From Cordia subcordata (Eukaryota > Streptophyta > Magnoliopsida > Boraginales > Cordiaceae), in assembly GCA_028554755.1 (NCBI GenBank), contig JAPTOF010000002.1, positions 28,899,001-28,963,000 on the forward strand: a stretch of DNA of 64,000 bases. The letters run 5' to 3'. The position numbers and the translations under genes were made by a program. The notes below the pieces were generated by a model, which was not told the origin of the DNA, made no database searches, and was given only the letters and a program-made list of their open reading frames with translations. Positions within the stretch are counted from its first letter, which is position 1. Every line of letters begins with the position of its first letter. Below are positions 60,750 through 64,000 of this stretch, one piece after another.

Positions 60750-62628
60750 AAACTATTCTGAACAGATTCTCAGAACTTTTTATCCACAAGCCTGGTGAAG
60801 GATTCTTCTTTTGGTTTTTGGCAATTCTACTTTCACCATTGGTAACTTCCCTTGCTTTTTCTTTTTATTTTATCTTCATCAACCATTGATATGAACATAA
60901 TTGTTAATAAAATGAATAAATATACCGGTATGCTCTTTACAAACTTAAACTTTTAGTTGCGGCGGTAATTCTAATTTGATATCAATGCTTAGAAACTAAA
61001 TGCTCTTACATGCAAAACTCACATACTCTCAGGTTAGGAATTCATTGCCATCTATTTAAAAACGTTAAAATTGTTCACGTGCAAGTCTCAAAAAACAAAC
61101 CCCGCCCATACGTGAGGGGGTGTGTTAAAAAAATAAACAAATATACAAATATCCTTTCTACAAGCTTAAACGTTTTTAGATGACATGAGGTGGCAACTCT
61201 AATAATAATTTGTTGTGGCAGCTCTGTATATTCGAATTCATGGTGGAAAGCTATCTCAAATGGACATATCCATTGAACAAGTATGGTATGGTTCCAGAGC
61301 ACGGATTCCTCAGTCAAATATCTTCATGCAAGTTCTCTGTTTTGCCTGATAAGTTTTATGACAGAGTCGAAGAAGGAAGCATCATCCTGAAAAAAGTTCA
61401 CAGTTTCAGCTTCTGCAAATCCGGCCTGATCATAGGCAATGAGGCTGCTCCTCTCCAGGCAGATGTCGTCATCTTCGCGACTGGATACAGAAGTCAAGAG
61501 AAAATCACAAATCTTTTCATCTCACCTGAGTTCCGAAACATCATCAATCGATCCACTGCACCCTTTTACAGGTATATCAACCCTACTCAGATTTACCATG
61601 TTAATTTATCCAGGAAGCCAGGGGGAATAAATGGAAAACAGACGAACGCCAGATTTACGTGGTTTACCATAATTTATGCAACAGGGTGAAAAAAGGGTAC
61701 AGAGGGGACACCATTCTCGTAAAAGATGTAGGATTCTTTACGGATCTAGTTATGCAGCGGCAAAGTAACATACTAATTTCTTAAGCAATGTATCTGCATT
61801 ATGTACATACTATCAAGTTAGTATAGAAGAATCCCCCTTGAAATGTGTTTTAACTAAATTATATCTCCTTCAATAACATAAAGGGTCGATAGGTACACCA
61901 AAAGAGAATTATGACAGAATATTCTTATGCAAAAGAGAATATAAGTGTGTAATGCACTATTCTTGTATGTTATGTCTTACAAAATACCTCTACCTTCTAA
62001 TCAAACTAGATAGCCTGAGTTCAGGTTTTTTAAACTGGATTTAGATAACTCTTCTTAAATTGATTTAGGTAACTTTATTAGTGATACTCAATGTGTTGGC
62101 ACAATTCCCCAAAAAAGTACAGCTACAATCCTAACAAATGACCCCGCAACACCATTGTAGAATAATTCACGACGGAAAAAAAAAAAGATATTATTATCAG
62201 GGTAATTTTACTACAAAGTATAAAGTCTTCTCCACAAAAAAGGCACCATTTTTATGCATCCTGATGGTTGCAGGGAGTGCATAATTCCACGGATTCCGCA
62301 GCTAGCAATACTTGGATACTCAGAGAGTCCATCAATATTGTTCACCACGGAGATGAGGACCAAGTGGCTGGCTAGCTTCCTCGCAGGGCAGTTGAAGCTG
62401 CCAACCATGGCGGGAATGGAAGAGGATGGAATGAGGTGGGAGAAGTGCATACGACGCTATTCTGGGGAGCATTACAAGAGGGCTTGTGCCAGCGTCTTGG
62501 TTCAAGTCTACTGCAATGACCAGCTCTGCAGAGACATGAATTGCAATCCCTGGAGAAAGAAGAGACTCTTGCCTGAACTGTTCTGCCCTTATGCTCCTTC
62601 TGATTATGCTGATTTGGGTAAAGATTAA
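60750..62628 (+). pseudogene. Plant flavin-containing monooxygenase (FMO1-like), C-terminal part only
   Basis: Three exons join in phase: about 60750-60841 (LNRFSELFIHKPGEGF...LLSPL), 61222-61571 (FMVESYLKWTYPLNKYGMVP; ADVVIFATGYRS) and 62274-62628 ([19 protein letters not shown]; ending [10 protein letters not shown] and TAA). The ATGYR-type motif and the [14 protein letters not shown]-terminus are typical of plant FMO1-class proteins. The N-terminal half, with the FAD GxGxxG and NADPH GxGxSG Rossmann motifs, is not found in the 4.7 kb upstream. The remaining exons have intact splice sites and no internal stop, so truncation may be recent. Alternatively, distant 5' exons lie beyond a very long intron, which I consider less likely. 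Confidence 0.75.
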
Positions 62629-63347
62629 GCACAAAAATTGAACTCTTAGGATACTAGTTAATGGTATTTACACATTGTATCTTGTCCTGTGTTATTGGTA
62701 TTTGTTATGCTTCTAAAATTAAACTCTTTATTCCAATTGAGATAACGCTATTTTCTCAATAAAGTTGTTTTGAAATCCCAAATTAAAATTTTTTTTCCTT
62801 ATTATTAATTTATCATCTATTAGAAACAAATTAATTTATGCAAAGTACTAGATAGCAAAATGCTAGCATTCTACAAACTTAGGATCCGTTTGGATTGACT
62901 TTTTTCAAAAGTATTGTTTTTAAAACAACTTTTGAAAAACATTTTTTTTTATAAACTAAAAATTCTGGCTTATGAAAAGTTTGTACTTGAGCTTCTTAAA
63001 CTTTTTTAGAGTCTCAAACTTTTTAAAAACTAAATCAAATAGTTTTTTTAAATTTAATATAACTTTTGTTAGAAAAAAAAAAGTACTTTTTTCTTAAAAA
63101 AAAAAAAAAAAGCCATCCAACACAGGCCCTTGATAATCTCTAAGGCTATTACTCTTGGTGGAAAAATGCAGGAAATATTAAAACTTACACAAGATATATT
63201 AATGTAATAGGGAGATAGACATTTTCCAAAAAAAAAAAAGTAAATAAATAAAAATATTTTGGCGCATAAAAAAAATTTGCGATAAAACAAAGAAAAAACT
63301 ATCTTGGTGTCCTATGTGGCTGTGCACCACCAAGCCGTTGGAGAAAG
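62629..63347. other. Spacer between FMO fragment and CRP1-like gene
   Basis: Mostly occupied by the MITE at 62882-63129. The rest should contain the promoter and 5' leader of the CRP1-like gene, but no clear TATA box was identified. Confidence 0.45.
62882..63129. mobile_element. Tourist-like MITE upstream of the CRP1-like gene
   Basis: Ends GGATCCGTTTGGATTGAC and GCCATCCAACACAGGCCC form an imperfect inverted repeat. TTA on the left (62879-62881) and TTG on the right (63130-63132) may be an aged 3-bp duplication. 248 bp, T-rich to A-rich interior. It ends 218 bp before the ATG at 63348. Confidence 0.6.
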
Positions 63348-64000
63348 ATGATGAACATGCTCTTACTCACTCCGCCTCTCCATCTCCACCTCGGCTTCCC
63401 TTCTCTTCCCTTCACTTCCCCCCTCCTCCGCCTCCGCCACCACCACCACCACCATCTCCTCCTTCCACCATCCTTCTCCGCCGCCTCAATTTCCCTTTCC
63501 TCCTCCTCCACCACCACCACCACCACCCATTTCAGCAACAACGAATACGAAGAAGAAGCACAACAGCAAGATGAATACGACGTCGCTTCGCTCACCAACA
63601 ACCCCCGCTACGACTTCACCCCCTTATTAGAATTCCTCTCCACCTACACCCCCGCCGAGTCGGACTCAAACTCGCCCACGCCAACCCAGCTCGACCCGGC
63701 CGAGTTGAAGCTCGCCGAGTCATACCGAGCTGTGCCGGCCCCGCTTTGGCACTCTCTGTTGAAGTCACTGTCCAGCTCGATCCCACTCGCCTATGCGCTC
63801 GTCACTTGGCTTCAGAAGCACAACCTCTGCTTCTCTTATGAATTGCTTTTCTCTATTTTAATCCACGCGCTTGGACGTTCCGAGAAGCTGTATGAAGCGT
63901 TCTTGCTTTCACAGCGGCAGCAAACTCTGACGCCGTTAACTTATAACGCCTTGATTGGCGCGTGTGCTCGGAACAATGATCTAGAAAAGGCGCTTCATTT
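63348..64000 (+). CDS. CRP1: CRP1-like chloroplast PPR protein, 5' end (continues past window)
   Basis: The frame starts MMNMLLLTPP and runs open to the window edge, 217 codons. The N-terminus is Leu/Pro/Ser/Thr-rich with few acidic residues, as in chloroplast transit peptides, and includes His and Thr runs encoded by CAC/ACC repeats. From about residue 85 it follows the Arabidopsis At5g42310/maize CRP1 family closely: DPAELKLAESYRAVPAPLWH, LVTWLQKHNLCFSYELLFSI, LIHALGRSEKLYEAFLLSQR, then the first PPR motif TPLTYNALIGACARNNDLEK. CRP1 binds chloroplast RNAs such as petA, psaC and the petB/petD region for processing and translation. Two adjacent ATGs (63348 and 63351) are equivalent starts. 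Confidence 0.9.
   Translation, partial: MMNMLLLTPPLHLHLGFPSLPFTSPLLRLRHHHHHHLLLPPSFSAASISLSSSSTTTTTTHFSNNEYEEEAQQQDEYDVASLTNNPRYDFTPLLEFLSTYTPAESDSNSPTPTQLDPAELKLAESYRAVPAPLWHSLLKSLSSSIPLAYALVTWLQKHNLCFSYELLFSILIHALGRSEKLYEAFLLSQRQQTLTPLTYNALIGACARNNDLEKALH

Noticed and set aside
63299..63601. Minus-strand frame rich in Arg/Trp/Val opposite the CRP1 transit peptide
   Set aside because: An artefact of CAC/CCT trinucleotide repeats in the coding strand.

Overview
The window is nuclear DNA of a flowering plant, almost certainly a eudicot. The evidence is split genes with GT-AG introns, AT-rich spacers, many small transposons, and proteins that read as plant catalase, B2-type cyclin, ARM/U-box ligase, phytocystatin and a CRP1-type PPR protein. 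No bacterial features, CRISPR arrays or operons are present. Exon limits were worked out by hand from splice sites, reading phase and protein conservation; there is no transcript support.

Layout. 1-263: C-terminus of an unrecognised protein (+). 3.05-3.24 kb: decayed endogenous pararetrovirus reverse-transcriptase fragment. 7.9-8.5 kb: orphan ORF ended by a Tourist-like MITE. 13.4-9.3 kb: complete eight-exon catalase gene (-), with a Harbinger-type MITE just upstream of its TATA box. 18.9-17.2 kb: conserved protein of unknown function (-). 25.2-22.1 kb: four-exon PUB15-type U-box/ARM ubiquitin ligase (-), with a TRIM-like element and a MITE in its introns. 29.0-31.9 kb: complete eleven-exon CYCB2 cyclin (+) with MSA motifs upstream. 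34.4-36.2 kb: hAT-like element with an 8-bp target duplication. 37.8-38.8 kb: papain-like protease C-terminus (+) facing a phytocystatin (-). 41.7-44.1 kb: partial cyclin pseudogene. 46.0-52.6 kb: complete twelve-exon Methyltransf_FA-BTB-BTB-BACK-discoidin gene (+). 55.7-54.3 kb: small basic KEN-box protein (-). 60.7-62.6 kb: 5'-truncated flavin monooxygenase (+). 63.35 kb to the end: 5' end of a CRP1-like PPR gene (+).

The main structural result is a reciprocally decayed tandem duplication. The intact cyclin is followed by a small remnant of the BTB gene (32.84-33.30 kb). The intact BTB gene is preceded by a broken cyclin copy (41.67-44.08 kb). The simplest reading is that an ancestral cyclin+BTB block was duplicated in tandem and each copy then lost a different gene. 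The BTB remnant also preserves the empty site of a tRNA-derived SINE now in intron 7 of the BTB gene. Both cyclin blocks carry a decayed tRNA-Glu in the 3' flank.

The genes do not form one pathway. Catalase acts in peroxisomes, the cyclin and possibly the KEN-box protein in mitosis, PUB15 and the BTB protein in ubiquitin-dependent turnover, and CRP1 in chloroplast RNA metabolism. Two gene neighbourhoods (catalase with CYCB2, PUB15 with CRP1) recall neighbouring loci in Arabidopsis, from memory of locus numbers.
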